Shown here piece after piece: positions 8,264 through 18,025 of a DNA stretch of 64,000 nt. How positions within the stretch are numbered: the stretch's first letter is position 1; the number at the start of each line of letters is the position of its first letter. This DNA comes from a virus, in the IMG/VR virus record IMGVR_UViG_3300032246_001967, positions 1 to 64,000 of that record. One strand, written 5' to 3'. The position numbers were made by a program, and so were the translations under genes. Under the pieces are notes generated by a model that was given only the letters and a program-made list of their open reading frames with translations, was not told the origin of the DNA and searched no databases.

Positions 8264-9391
8264 ATGGCAGTATATAAAATTTTTCCAATAGCAGATACAA
8301 CCTTATATTCAGGATACCCTTCTATGAATACAGGGTTAGATGAAATAATAGAATCATCTACTAATTTTGAAACAGGTGTTCTTCAAACTCCTGGTTTATA
8401 CCCTCAAACATCAAGATATTTAGTTAAATTTGATCCTACAGAAATAAATGATATTATTAATAATAAAATATCTGGTTCTAATTGGCAATCAAATTTAAGA
8501 GTATTTATTGCTAAAGCTGAAGGTTTAAGTAATACTTCTTCTATAGCAATTAATGCTATAGCTGAAGATTGGGCAATGGGAACAGGTCATTTTTTAAGTT
8601 CACCAGAAATTAATAATGGTGCTTCTTGGATATGGAAAGATTATTCTGGAAGTGCTAAATGGACAACCTCAAGTTTTACTTCAGGCATTACAGGATCTTA
8701 TAATATAACTAATAATCCATCATCTCAAGGAGGTGGAGTTTGGTATACTAGTTCTCAACAATCACAAATTTTTAGTTTTTATTCTGATTTAGATTTAAAT
8801 TCAAATGTAACTTCTATTGTATCAAAATGGTATAGTGGTTCTTTTAATAATTATGGATTCATTGTTAGACAAACTGAGTCTCAAGAATTTATAAATAATA
8901 CTAATGCTCAAGTTACTTTAAAATATTTTTCAAGAGATACTCATACTATTTATCCTCCTCAATTAGAGTTTAAATGGAATGATTATACTTATTCAACAGG
9001 TAACCTTTCAGTTTTAAATACAACTCCAGTAACATTAGCTTTAGACCAAAATCCAGGTATATTTTATTCTAGTAGTGTTAATATTTTTAGAGTAAACGCT
9101 CGTCCTGAATACCCTGTAAAAGTATGGCAAACATCTTCAGTTTATACTCAAAATTATGCTTTACCTACTGCCTCATATTATGCAATAAAAGATTTAGATA
9201 CTGATGAGTATGTGATTGATTTTGATACTACTTATACTAAACTAAGTTGCGACTCTAATGGAAGTTATTTTACTTTGTATATGAATGGATTAGAACCAGA
9301 AAGATATTATAAAATTTTAATCCAATCAACAATTAATAACAACACAATAGTGTTTGATGAAAATTATATTTTTAAAGTAGTAAATGGCTAA
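8264..9391 (+). CDS. Tail/baseplate protein with DNRLRE-like N-terminus
   Basis: A 375-aa protein, beta-rich with many Ser/Gly/Asn. It opens with FPIADTTLYSGYPSMNTG, then SRYLVKFDPTEI, the layout of DNRLRE-type beta-sandwich domains (ADTYI ... N.G....L.V ... LLRFD). The C-terminal ~100 residues (SVNIFRVNARPEYPVKVWQT onward) look like an Ig-like fold. It lies between gp6-like and a very large wedge-like gene, and overlaps the next gene by 8 nt. Role inferred as an outer baseplate component. Confidence 0.55.
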   Translation: MAVYKIFPIADTTLYSGYPSMNTGLDEIIESSTNFETGVLQTPGLYPQTSRYLVKFDPTEINDIINNKISGSNWQSNLRVFIAKAEGLSNTSSIAINAIAEDWAMGTGHFLSSPEINNGASWIWKDYSGSAKWTTSSFTSGITGSYNITNNPSSQGGGVWYTSSQQSQIFSFYSDLDLNSNVTSIVSKWYSGSFNNYGFIVRQTESQEFINNTNAQVTLKYFSRDTHTIYPPQLEFKWNDYTYSTGNLSVLNTTPVTLALDQNPGIFYSSSVNIFRVNARPEYPVKVWQTSSVYTQNYALPTASYYAIKDLDTDEYVIDFDTTYTKLSCDSNGSYFTLYMNGLEPERYYKILIQSTINNNTIVFDENYIFKVVNG

Positions 9392-9737
9392 TATTTCTTT
9401 AAATAAAGAAACTTATAATAAATCCCAATTTCAAAGGGTAGTTAACACTAGTTTTACTCAATTAGTGAATACAACTCCTACTGCTTCAACAGCTTTACCT
9501 TTTGAAGATACAAATCAAAAAATAACAGAATTTTTTAATTCTTACAATTCTTTATTTTATGATATACCTAAATTTGGAGATACAAATTCTCATGAGTATC
9601 TTGTAAAAACAAGTGGAGAATATATTGGAAATATTTCTACTTCTGATGACACTGTTCAAGCATTAATTGAAGAAATAACCCAATTAAGACAAGAAAATTT
9701 AACTTTACAACAACAATTAATTTCAGGAAGTATATAA
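9384..9737 (+). CDS. Small baseplate protein with C-terminal coiled coil
   Basis: A 117-aa protein. The last ~28 residues (VQALIEEITQLRQENLTLQQ...) form a clear Leu/Ile heptad coiled coil, a typical trimerisation element. The N-terminal part is polar and unrecognised (FTQLVNTTPTASTALPFED). Sandwiched with overlap on the left and 1 nt on the right between structural genes, it is probably a connector or fibre-attachment subunit. Confidence 0.55.
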   Translation: MANISLNKETYNKSQFQRVVNTSFTQLVNTTPTASTALPFEDTNQKITEFFNSYNSLFYDIPKFGDTNSHEYLVKTSGEYIGNISTSDDTVQALIEEITQLRQENLTLQQQLISGSI

Positions 9738-9738
9738 A

Positions 9739-12700
9739 ATGGCAGAAAACTATACAATATCAGAAGTATTAGCCAACGAATTTGAACTACAAACTATCTC
9801 TTCTCAGGATAGTAATTTATTATCTGAAGTACCTGTTGAAGGACTATTTTCTCCTACTCTTAGCTCAGTTGAATTTTCATTATATGATTTTAATAAAAAT
9901 CTATTATATTTTGATTCTGATTTAAAAAGTTGGTCAACTAACTTTGATTCATTTGTTAATAATGAAAATAAAAAAATAACTTCTCTTAATATTGATCCTA
10001 GTAAAGATATAGAAACTTTAGGTTATAATTATGGAAAAGTTTATGGATTTTATAACTTTATTCAAAATGAATTAGGGTCTTCTATCAATAATCAATTTTT
10101 TATTAGTGAAATATCTTCTGATAGAACAGAAATTAGAATAGATAACACTAACATTTCTTCAGAAAGTTTAGAAATTTTATATAATATTTTTTATTCTAAA
10201 TTTAATTCTCCTGATACTTATGATTATTTCTATTTAAATTTTGGAGACAATCAGTTATTAATTGCTACTAACATTTATTTAGATAAAAGTTCATCTGATT
10301 ATAGTATTTTAATTAAATTATATGAACCTTTACTTCCTCAATTTGATGTAAAATCTCAATGTTATGTTAGTTCTAAAATAGCAGACCCTGTAGCTTATTT
10401 AGTTGAATTTACAATTGATTTAGGACAAATTGATAATATTGTTCAAATTCAAGGTCCAAATATTAATTTAAATTTAAATGGACAAGTAAATAATTCTACA
10501 ACTTATCAATCATTTGATACTTTAACTTCAACAGTTAATACAAGTTCTTTTAATCAATTAAGTAGTTTATTAGAAGAAAAAGGTGTTGAAATTAATATTG
10601 ATTATACTGATTATTCAAACTTTGTATTTTATTCATCTGCTGTTTCTAGATTAGAAAATTTCTATACTAAAGCTAAACAAATTGAAGATTACAATAATGA
10701 TATAAATATTTTAACTTCATTACCTACTACTGCTGGTTCAAGTGGAAGTATTTCATTATTAGAACAATATATTTCAAATATTATTACTAATTTTGATGGT
10801 TATGAATATTATTTATATTTTGAATCTGGTTCTAAAGCTTGGCCTAAAACAAATTCTACACCCCCTTATTTATTAGCATCAACTGGTTCTACTGATGTTT
10901 TAAATTGGTATGGAAGTAATATTTATGGTTCTCCTTATTTTGGAGGCCAATTAGAAACAGCATCTTTATATGATTCAAACAATCAAGACCTTTTAATCAA
11001 TACTATTCCAGATTATTTAAATGATTATGATAGTGATGATTATTTAACCTTTGTTAAAATGGTTGGTCAATCTTTTGATAATATTTGGGTTTATATTAAA
11101 AGTGTAGTTGATAAAACAAATACTGATAACCGTTTAGATTTTGGCGCTCCGTCAGGAATTATAGCTGATATTTTAAGAAGTTTAGGAGTTAAAATCTATT
11201 CTAATAATTTTTCAGTAGATAATACTTATGAATCTTTATTAGGTATAGGGGCTAACGGAATGTTATATCCAACTGGTAGTGAATTAATTAATACTATTAT
11301 CACTGCTTCAGCTATTCCTTATGCTTTAAGTGATGTTAATAATTTAACATATAAAAGATTATATCATAACTTACCTTATATTTTAAAGAAAAAAGGTACG
11401 CCTGAGGGTTTAAAAGCTATTTTAAATGCTTATGGTGTTCCTGATACTATTTTAAGAATTAATGAATTTGGAGGTAAAGATAAAAATTCAAACACTTGGG
11501 ACCAATGGCAGGATGAATATAATTATGCTTTTGTAACAACAGGTTCAAGTAAAATATCAATACCTTTTACAACATCATCAGTAAATTATGGAACTGTTTA
11601 TCCTAAAGCTGTAGAATTTAGATTTAAAACTTTTGGTTTACCAATTGATTCTATTCCTTATTCACAATCTCTTTTAATAGATAGTAATAATAGTTTTGGA
11701 GTAGTTCTAGAATATACAGGTTCAGGATATTCAAGTGGTTCATATAATGGATCAATTATAGATCCTAATTACCAATATGCTACTTTAAAATTTATTTCAG
11801 GTTCATTATCTTCAAGTGTTTATTTACCTTTTTATGATGGTGGTTGGTGGTCAGTATTAGTTAATGCTAATTCAGGTTCAACTACTACTTATACTTTATA
11901 TGCTAAAAATAAAGATTATGAAGGTGAAGATGGAAATACAATAGGTTTTCAAGCATCTTCTAGCTTTGTAGGAGATAAATTCTGGTTAACTTCAGGTCAA
12001 TTATTTTTTGGAACAAGTAGTGTTTTAAACACTAAAACATATTCTGCGTTTAGTGGTTCTTATCAAGAAATAAGATATTATAATGTACCTTTAAGTGAAA
12101 GTGCCTTTGATGCTTATGTAATGAACCCTTATTCAATTGAAGGCAATACAATAAGTGGCTCTCAATCTTCTAAAAATAGTTTATTCTTTAGATTACCTTT
12201 AGGAGGTGAATTATATACAGGTTCAACTTCTGTTCATCCTGGTATAACTGGATCTTTTATAACACAATCATTTACAGGAACTTCATCAACAGGTTCATAT
12301 AGTGGAAGTTACTTTTGGAGTAAAAATAGAGAAGTAATATATTTTGATCAACCTGCTGTAGGTATTCAAAATATTGTTTCTGATAAAATTAAAACAATTA
12401 ATACTTCTTTACCTTATAGTGGTAGTAATGATCCAAATATTCCTAATAATAATATTTTATCTTCTCATACTTCAATTCAACAAAGTTTTGCTATAAGTTC
12501 TTCTTATACAAATGATATTAGTTATACTGAAGTAGCTTTTTCACCTCAAAATGAAATAAATGAGGATATAATGTCAACTTTAGGTTATTTTAACATTGGA
12601 GAATTAATTGGTGATCCAAGACAAATAAGTACTTCTGATGAATCTTATCCTGAATTAGATATTTTAAGAGATTTATATTTTGAAAAATATTCTTCAAATT

Positions 12701-14283
12701 ATGATTGGAATGATTATATCAGATTAGTTAAATATTTTGATAACTCATTATTTAAAATAATAAAAGATTATATACCCGCTAAAACATCTTTAGCTTCAGG
12801 TGTAGTAATTAAACAACATTTATTAGAAAGAAATAAATATCCTGTTCCGCAAATAGAATTTGCTTCTTCAGAATATACAGGATCTATTTCAATGTATGAA
12901 ATTTCTGGTTCTGATGGAGGTTCAATGAATATTACCTCTATTGTAACTCAAAGTTGGACAGGTGCTTATCCTTCAGTAAGTGGTTCAGTTCCTTTTACTC
13001 AAAGTTCTGAGGATGAGTTTTATAACGGTCAATTTAGTGGTTCTGTTATTGAAGTAACAGATGGAGAATTAGGTGATGATAATGATTTGCCTTTATCTAA
13101 TAATATTTCAGAAACTAGATTAAATTCGTTTTATATGGATGTTGATTATACAGATAATATTACAACACCAGTTAATCAACAGCTTATATTATCAGGAAGT
13201 GCTACTCGTTTTGCAATTCCTGATTCAAATTATACAATGGTTCGTAATATAAATCCTAGATATAATGGTAGTAGAACTACATCACCAGGATTTAATCAAC
13301 CTATTTATAAAGATTTAGATACATTATCGACTCAATCTCAAATTCCAAACGCTTCAAAATATGTAAATTATTTTGTTTATTTTGATTGGATTGGAGGGTC
13401 AACTCCTGAGTATCCAGGTGGAGGAAATATGCATTGTACTTATTTAATTTCTACAGAAGGTATAGCATATCCTTTAACTACAGAAAATAAAAATTTATTT
13501 ACAGTAGAAAATATTTTTATTAAAGGACAAAAAGCAAATATATTACCTGCTGTATATTCAGCAGGTAGTAATACAACTCAAGTAGATATTATTGAGGGTG
13601 GAGCTTTATATGATACTATTTTTGCTAATTCAGGCTCAACAACAGGATTATTAACTGGTGGATTTGCAATTTATGTTAAAGATATAGTAAATCCAAATTA
13701 TTTAGATGCTATATCTTATGATGTACCTACTTTATTAACTCAAAGTGCCTTTCCTAATACTTTATTTGATAGTGGAAGTGGATGGTTAAAATATATGTTA
13801 ACAGGAAGTGGAATATTTGGTGGAACAGATGCAATATATGTTCAACCAATAGGAACTAATTTCCAATTATTTAATAAAAGAACAGGACAATATGCTTCAT
13901 TAAATGAATTAGTACCTTATGGTGATACTTATCTTCCTTTAAAATATGGTGATATGATTCGTTTTGGTACTAATATAGCAGGTAATACAGGATCTTTAGA
14001 TTTTAATTTTGAAACATTAGGAATATCAGCTATCGCATCAAGTTCATTAGACACAGGTTCAGTATTTACAACTAGTTCTTTATTTGTAGATAATATTCCT
14101 TCAAGATTTGTTAGTAATTATTCAGTTCAAAATATTAGAGTATTACGTAGAGTACCTAATGAAACCTTTGTATTAGTTAAAAACTCACCAGCTTATACAG
14201 ATCCTGGATTTTTAATTCCTAATAATTTTAATCCAAATTTTGACCCTTATGCTTTAGCAAGAAAAGCAGGAATTATATCATAA
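9739..14283 (+). CDS. Giant baseplate wedge / tail protein, gp7- or gpI-like with lectin-like domain
   Basis: A 1514-aa protein, the largest in the window. The N-terminal third is low-complexity Ser/Asn/Asp-rich. Around 530-570 is YKRLYHNLPYILKKKGTPEG followed by LKAILNAYG, the core phrase of P2 gpI / T4 gp7-type wedge proteins (N-x-P-x-L-x-x-KGT-x-x-x-L). At about 610-760 a concanavalin/LamG-like beta sandwich is likely (VEFRFKTFG ... GSLSSSVYLPFYDGGWWSVLV). The remainder is Ser/Gly-rich beta structure. It may combine a wedge arm with a glycan-binding function. Assignment rests on the KGT segment and gene order; no T4 protein matches the whole. Confidence 0.6.
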   Translation: MAENYTISEVLANEFELQTISSQDSNLLSEVPVEGLFSPTLSSVEFSLYDFNKNLLYFDSDLKSWSTNFDSFVNNENKKITSLNIDPSKDIETLGYNYGKVYGFYNFIQNELGSSINNQFFISEISSDRTEIRIDNTNISSESLEILYNIFYSKFNSPDTYDYFYLNFGDNQLLIATNIYLDKSSSDYSILIKLYEPLLPQFDVKSQCYVSSKIADPVAYLVEFTIDLGQIDNIVQIQGPNINLNLNGQVNNSTTYQSFDTLTSTVNTSSFNQLSSLLEEKGVEINIDYTDYSNFVFYSSAVSRLENFYTKAKQIEDYNNDINILTSLPTTAGSSGSISLLEQYISNIITNFDGYEYYLYFESGSKAWPKTNSTPPYLLASTGSTDVLNWYGSNIYGSPYFGGQLETASLYDSNNQDLLINTIPDYLNDYDSDDYLTFVKMVGQSFDNIWVYIKSVVDKTNTDNRLDFGAPSGIIADILRSLGVKIYSNNFSVDNTYESLLGIGANGMLYPTGSELINTIITASAIPYALSDVNNLTYKRLYHNLPYILKKKGTPEGLKAILNAYGVPDTILRINEFGGKDKNSNTWDQWQDEYNYAFVTTGSSKISIPFTTSSVNYGTVYPKAVEFRFKTFGLPIDSIPYSQSLLIDSNNSFGVVLEYTGSGYSSGSYNGSIIDPNYQYATLKFISGSLSSSVYLPFYDGGWWSVLVNANSGSTTTYTLYAKNKDYEGEDGNTIGFQASSSFVGDKFWLTSGQLFFGTSSVLNTKTYSAFSGSYQEIRYYNVPLSESAFDAYVMNPYSIEGNTISGSQSSKNSLFFRLPLGGELYTGSTSVHPGITGSFITQSFTGTSSTGSYSGSYFWSKNREVIYFDQPAVGIQNIVSDKIKTINTSLPYSGSNDPNIPNNNILSSHTSIQQSFAISSSYTNDISYTEVAFSPQNEINEDIMSTLGYFNIGELIGDPRQISTSDESYPELDILRDLYFEKYSSNYDWNDYIRLVKYFDNSLFKIIKDYIPAKTSLASGVVIKQHLLERNKYPVPQIEFASSEYTGSISMYEISGSDGGSMNITSIVTQSWTGAYPSVSGSVPFTQSSEDEFYNGQFSGSVIEVTDGELGDDNDLPLSNNISETRLNSFYMDVDYTDNITTPVNQQLILSGSATRFAIPDSNYTMVRNINPRYNGSRTTSPGFNQPIYKDLDTLSTQSQIPNASKYVNYFVYFDWIGGSTPEYPGGGNMHCTYLISTEGIAYPLTTENKNLFTVENIFIKGQKANILPAVYSAGSNTTQVDIIEGGALYDTIFANSGSTTGLLTGGFAIYVKDIVNPNYLDAISYDVPTLLTQSAFPNTLFDSGSGWLKYMLTGSGIFGGTDAIYVQPIGTNFQLFNKRTGQYASLNELVPYGDTYLPLKYGDMIRFGTNIAGNTGSLDFNFETLGISAIASSSLDTGSVFTTSSLFVDNIPSRFVSNYSVQNIRVLRRVPNETFVLVKNSPAYTDPGFLIPNNFNPNFDPYALARKAGIIS

Positions 14284-14299
14284 AAACTAAACTTAAATA

Positions 14300-14308
14300 T
14301 ATTTATAA
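14300..14308 (+). promoter_or_regulatory. Late-type nonamer TATTTATAA
   Basis: Exact match, 16 nt before the ATG at 14325, in the 41-nt gap after the giant wedge gene. Confidence 0.5.
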
Positions 14309-14324
14309 TAAACATTAAAAAAAC

Positions 14325-14969
14325 ATGGGATACTTAAATAATAGTGTAGTAACCGTAGACGCAATTTTAACAACTAAAGGTCGTGAATTATTAGCACAAG
14401 GTAATTTTAATATTACTCAATTTGCTTTAGCAGATGATGAAATTGATTATACTCTTTATAATCCAAACCATCCTTCAGGTTCTGCTTATTATGGAGAAGC
14501 AATTGATAATATGCCTTTATTAGAAGCATTTCCTCAAGAAACTCAAATGATGAAATATAAGCTTACCACATTACCTCGTGGAACAGCTAAAATGCCTATC
14601 ATTGCTACTCTTTCTATAGTTAACTTAAAACAAGGTGAAACTTTAGTAATAAAACCTCAAACATTAAATTATTTAGGTGGTAATACAGAAGAAACAAGCG
14701 GTTATACTTATACAATTTCAGATGTTAGATTAATGTCAACTTTTGAAGGAGTAGGTATTAATACACCTCAAGCACAAGCATTAAATCAATCAACTACTAT
14801 AGGAACTAATGTATCTAAAACAGTAGTAGGTACTTCTTTAAGTATGAAAGCTACAACTATCAATACTTTATTTGGTACTAATACTACATTATATGCTACA
14901 TTAACTATTGAAGGTAGAGACAGTGGTGCTAGAGTTACTATTCCTGTTCAAGTAAATAAAGTATCTTAA
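14325..14969 (+). CDS. Conserved phage structural protein (tail/baseplate)
   Basis: A 214-aa protein. The N-terminus carries a phrase typical of a widely distributed myophage protein: TTKGRELLAQGNFNITQFAL followed by ADDEIDYTLYNP. The C-terminal third is Thr-rich beta structure. I recognise the N-terminal pattern as a tail-associated family but no function is known to me. It heads a unit with the two paralogous proteins that follow, so fibre attachment or a baseplate periphery role is likely. Confidence 0.6.
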   Translation: MGYLNNSVVTVDAILTTKGRELLAQGNFNITQFALADDEIDYTLYNPNHPSGSAYYGEAIDNMPLLEAFPQETQMMKYKLTTLPRGTAKMPIIATLSIVNLKQGETLVIKPQTLNYLGGNTEETSGYTYTISDVRLMSTFEGVGINTPQAQALNQSTTIGTNVSKTVVGTSLSMKATTINTLFGTNTTLYATLTIEGRDSGARVTIPVQVNKVS

Positions 14970-14979
14970 TATATAAAAT

Positions 14980-16035
14980 ATGTCATTTAAAAGATTAGAA
15001 GCAGACGATTTTGTAATAAGTGCAGATAGTATTTCCTCTATTTTATGGTCAAATGGAAATCCTGTATTACAAACATTTTTTACATCATCAACTCAAGAAT
15101 TAGGCACTTCTGGAGATTATTATTTAAACGTATATAATACTGGATCCACTTTATCAGGATCAGCAGTTCAGTTTGCTATTGCTTATGGAAATACTTTTGG
15201 AAGTGGTAGTACAAACTATAATCAGTTAGTTGATGGTAAATCACCTTCATCAACCGTTTATGGTCAATGGCAAGATTTAGTAATTGGTGATGAAAATACT
15301 AATTTCCTTTTTGGCCCAGTTACTCAATCTCAATTCTTTGCTATTTCTTTTGATAGAGCTAGATATAAAGAATCTTTATTTCCTGGTTCATTAACTTTAA
15401 AAATATCAGGAAGTGCAGGTGTAATAACTTTAACTGATAATAGTCAATATGTTTCTTCTATTACTTATACAGAAGCCGGAAGAGTATTCCAATTAATTTC
15501 AGGTTCTGCAGGTACTAAATATACTAACGGTGGAACAACATCAGATGGATATTCTGCTAAATCAGGTTCATATGGTTGGTTATTACCAGATATTGGAACT
15601 ATTATTTTAAACCCAGTAGCATTAGCTGAACCTCAAATTAGTGGAGGTATTGCTTTTAATTATAGTGGTTCAGCAACAGTTCCAGGTCCTGGTTCAGCAA
15701 CTCCAACAGTGACTCCTATGGCTTCATTATATAAAGCAATTTCAGGATCAACTGCTGCTTCATTCACAATTAATTCTCAAGAAACAATTACATCAGATTA
15801 TATATTTGTTAGACCTAGAAGTTCAGAATTTAACTATTCAGAAAACCCATCATTTATTTCAGGTTCAACTGGTGAAGTTTTATATTCTAACTTTATTAAT
15901 AATCCTCAAACGTATATTACAACTGTAGGTTTATATAATGATAGTAATGAATTATTAGCAGTAGCAAAACTTTCTAGACCTTTAGTTAAAGATTTTACTA
16001 AAGAAGCATTAGTTAGAGTTAAGTTAGATTTCTAA
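14980..16035 (+). CDS. Structural protein, paralogue of the next gene
   Basis: A 351-aa Ser/Gly/Thr-rich beta protein. Its C-terminal ~70 residues (FNYSENPSFISGS ... YITTVGLYNDSNELLAVAKL) align by eye with those of the next gene (YNYTQNPSALSGS ... YVTTIGLYDENQNLLAIGKL), so the pair probably arose by duplication with divergent N-termini. Such an arrangement suits receptor-facing or decorating components with a shared attachment domain. Confidence 0.6.
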   Translation: MSFKRLEADDFVISADSISSILWSNGNPVLQTFFTSSTQELGTSGDYYLNVYNTGSTLSGSAVQFAIAYGNTFGSGSTNYNQLVDGKSPSSTVYGQWQDLVIGDENTNFLFGPVTQSQFFAISFDRARYKESLFPGSLTLKISGSAGVITLTDNSQYVSSITYTEAGRVFQLISGSAGTKYTNGGTTSDGYSAKSGSYGWLLPDIGTIILNPVALAEPQISGGIAFNYSGSATVPGPGSATPTVTPMASLYKAISGSTAASFTINSQETITSDYIFVRPRSSEFNYSENPSFISGSTGEVLYSNFINNPQTYITTVGLYNDSNELLAVAKLSRPLVKDFTKEALVRVKLDF

Positions 16036-16040
16036 AATGA

Positions 16041-17063
16041 ATGGGTGCTTACAAACAATTTCTATCTTCCGATGTGGTAGTAGTACCATTTGAAGTAAAC
16101 AAAGGGTTTGCTTTTTATGGGGCTTCTGCTTTAACAAGTTCTACAGTTAATATAGATAGATATTTAGGTAAAAATATCCAATCACCTCTTTTTGATCCTT
16201 CAACTGCTCCTACTACAGGTCAAATTACTACTCAATATCAAGAGTTAATATATGAGTCTATAAAACATTTATATTACAGTAATTTTCTTAGTGGTTCTGA
16301 AAACTATGGTTTACCATTAGTAACAGCTAGTTTGATACCAGGAAGAGATACAGCTGGTAATGTTTATGTAGGACCCACAGAATCTACAGGTAGATATGCT
16401 AATTATTCTCCTACAACTTTAACTTTTGAAAAATATTATCCTATTTCATCAAGCGCTGAAATTGGAGTAATATCTATTCCTGCAAATTTATTCGGTAACT
16501 ATATTCAACCAAACTCATTTATTTGGGCTGCTGAAAGTGGATCAATAATTGATGATGGAGAAGGTAATTTAATATTATCTGCTTCTAGAAATATTTGTGG
16601 TAATATATTTTATGAACAAGGATTAGCAATAATTACTAGCGATAGTGATCCTTTTAATGATGGTTATGGTTTTGGAGATTATGGAACTGCAGTTTATGGA
16701 ATGACAGATGTTTCTATAGTTGAAAATTTAGTAACATCTTCAAATGTAACTTGTTCTTTTTCTTCATCAACTATTATTTATGAATCTCAATATAAAGTAA
16801 CTATAAGTGAGAATGAATATAACTACACTCAAAATCCAAGTGCATTATCAGGAAGCAATACAATTTCAAGTTCAGTAGGATTATTTTATTCCCCAGGTCA
16901 ATATTTATTAGATAATATAACTGGTTCAGAATTTGCTCCTTATGTTACAACAATAGGTTTATATGATGAAAATCAAAATTTATTAGCAATAGGAAAATTA
17001 GCTCAACCTTTACAAACAACATCTACAACAGATACAACAATACTTATAAACATAGACAGATAA
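16041..17063 (+). CDS. Structural protein, paralogue of the preceding gene
   Basis: A 340-aa protein with the same C-terminal attachment-type module as its left neighbour. The N-terminus differs (FLSSDVVVVPFEVNKGFAF). Residues about 185-220 are Asp/Gly-rich (SDPFNDGYGFGDYG). The ATG at 16041 is preferred; an ATG 4 nt earlier is in another frame and closes soon. It is the last clear tail gene before an endonuclease gene begins 3 nt downstream of its stop. Confidence 0.6.
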   Translation: MGAYKQFLSSDVVVVPFEVNKGFAFYGASALTSSTVNIDRYLGKNIQSPLFDPSTAPTTGQITTQYQELIYESIKHLYYSNFLSGSENYGLPLVTASLIPGRDTAGNVYVGPTESTGRYANYSPTTLTFEKYYPISSSAEIGVISIPANLFGNYIQPNSFIWAAESGSIIDDGEGNLILSASRNICGNIFYEQGLAIITSDSDPFNDGYGFGDYGTAVYGMTDVSIVENLVTSSNVTCSFSSSTIIYESQYKVTISENEYNYTQNPSALSGSNTISSSVGLFYSPGQYLLDNITGSEFAPYVTTIGLYDENQNLLAIGKLAQPLQTTSTTDTTILINIDR

Positions 17064-17066
17064 TTT

Positions 17067-17543
17067 ATGAATGAATGGTTTTCACAAACAGATAGTGACA
17101 GCGGGTTATTAACTAAAAAAACATATTCCTCAATTGAGGATTTCCCAGAAAATACCTTTGGTTTTATTTATATTGTAAAACATAGACCATCAGGTATGTC
17201 TTATATTGGAAAAAAAGTTCTTTACTATAACGTAAAGAAAAAACTAACAAAAAAGGAAATAGCAGAACAAACAGGACCAGGCAGGAAGTCATCCATAAAA
17301 ATGGTAGTAAAAGAATCAGACTGGAAAACTTATTATGGATCTGCTAAACCAATTTTAGAACTCATTAAGGATGGTAAACAAGAGGAATTTACCCGTGAGA
17401 TATTACAATTGGTTCCTAATAAAAAACTTCTTACTTACTATGAATGTAAGTATTTATTTACATATAATGTATTGGAACAACCTGAAGGTTATTTTAATGA
17501 TAACATTTTAGGCAAGTTCTTTTCAAAAGATTTTTTACTTTAA
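17067..17543 (+). CDS. SegE-like GIY-YIG-family endonuclease
   Basis: A 158-aa protein with a variant GIY-YIG core: FGFIYIVKHRPSGMSYIGKK (about 31-50), a Lys-rich insertion, then ESDWKTYYGSAKPILELI, and a later Glu (YYECKYLF). This pattern, in which WK-x-YYGS follows the YIGKK strand, is characteristic of the SegE-like branch of phage GIY-YIG nucleases. Some are free-standing homing endonucleases that cut competing phage DNA. It is inserted between tail genes and an internal-protein-like gene. Confidence 0.7.
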   Translation: MNEWFSQTDSDSGLLTKKTYSSIEDFPENTFGFIYIVKHRPSGMSYIGKKVLYYNVKKKLTKKEIAEQTGPGRKSSIKMVVKESDWKTYYGSAKPILELIKDGKQEEFTREILQLVPNKKLLTYYECKYLFTYNVLEQPEGYFNDNILGKFFSKDFLL

Positions 17544-17555
17544 TTTTTTTTATTA

Positions 17556-17564
17556 TATTTATAA
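17556..17564 (+). promoter_or_regulatory. Late-type nonamer TATTTATAA
   Basis: Exact match, 13 nt before the ATG at 17578. The upstream context reads TTATATTTATAA, but no TTTG lies 19 nt before it. Confidence 0.5.
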
Positions 17565-17577
17565 CAAATTAACAATT

Positions 17578-17943
17578 ATGAAAAGACAAATACTTTCTGA
17601 AGAATTCCAGCGTATGCAAAAACTAGCTGGTATAATTACTGAGTCTGAAGATTCTTTTGGTCCTAATAGCATTTCTACATTTGCTAATGAACATTTTGAT
17701 GAAATTCAAAATATGTTTGGTAAACTTCGTGGTGGTAAATTTGAAGGTTTTACAAACAATAGAGGTATTGAAGTAGCATTTATTGGTACTGATGAAGATG
17801 ATGGGATGGATATATCTTTTGATCCTAAATTTGAAGAGATGTCAGACATATATAATGATATAGAACCAGTTGAAATAGCTGGTAAAACAGTTTATGTAAA
17901 TGATTATCTTAATCATAATTTAGATAATGAAGATGAAGATTAA
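17578..17943 (+). CDS. Hypothetical protein with capsid-targeting-type leader
   Basis: A 121-aa acidic protein. Residues 1-24 contain FQRMQKLAGIITE, ending in an I-x-E site. RMQKLAGI recurs as RWQKLAGI at the extreme C-terminus of the gp22-like core protein (46.4 kb), which links this protein to the prohead interior. The body (FANEHFDEIQNMFGKL, then FIGTDEDDGMDISFDP) is unrecognised. It forms a single-gene unit between a nonamer and a strong terminator. Confidence 0.6.
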   Translation: MKRQILSEEFQRMQKLAGIITESEDSFGPNSISTFANEHFDEIQNMFGKLRGGKFEGFTNNRGIEVAFIGTDEDDGMDISFDPKFEEMSDIYNDIEPVEIAGKTVYVNDYLNHNLDNEDED

Positions 17944-17966
17944 TAAATAAAAAATATTTTAAAATT

Positions 17967-17995
17967 AAGCTTGGTTCGCCAAGCTTTCTTTTTTA
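17967..17995 (+). terminator. Rho-independent terminator
   Basis: The 8-bp perfect stem AAGCTTGG / CCAAGCTT (17967-17974 with 17979-17986) has a TTCG tetraloop, followed by TCTTTTTT. Confidence 0.85.
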
Positions 17996-18013
17996 TATTA
18001 CGGTTATGTTCAA

Positions 18014-18022
18014 TATTTATGA
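18014..18022 (+). promoter_or_regulatory. Late-type nonamer variant TATTTATGA
   Basis: It ends 3 nt before the ATG at 18026. One base differs from the consensus. Confidence 0.35.
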
Positions 18023-18025
18023 TTG

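Noticed and set aside
17971-18000. A fifth early promoter (CTTG ... TTATATTA) within the terminator at 17967
   Set aside because: TTATATTA is present at 17993, but the upstream box is CTTG and forms part of the terminator stem; the match is probably accidental.
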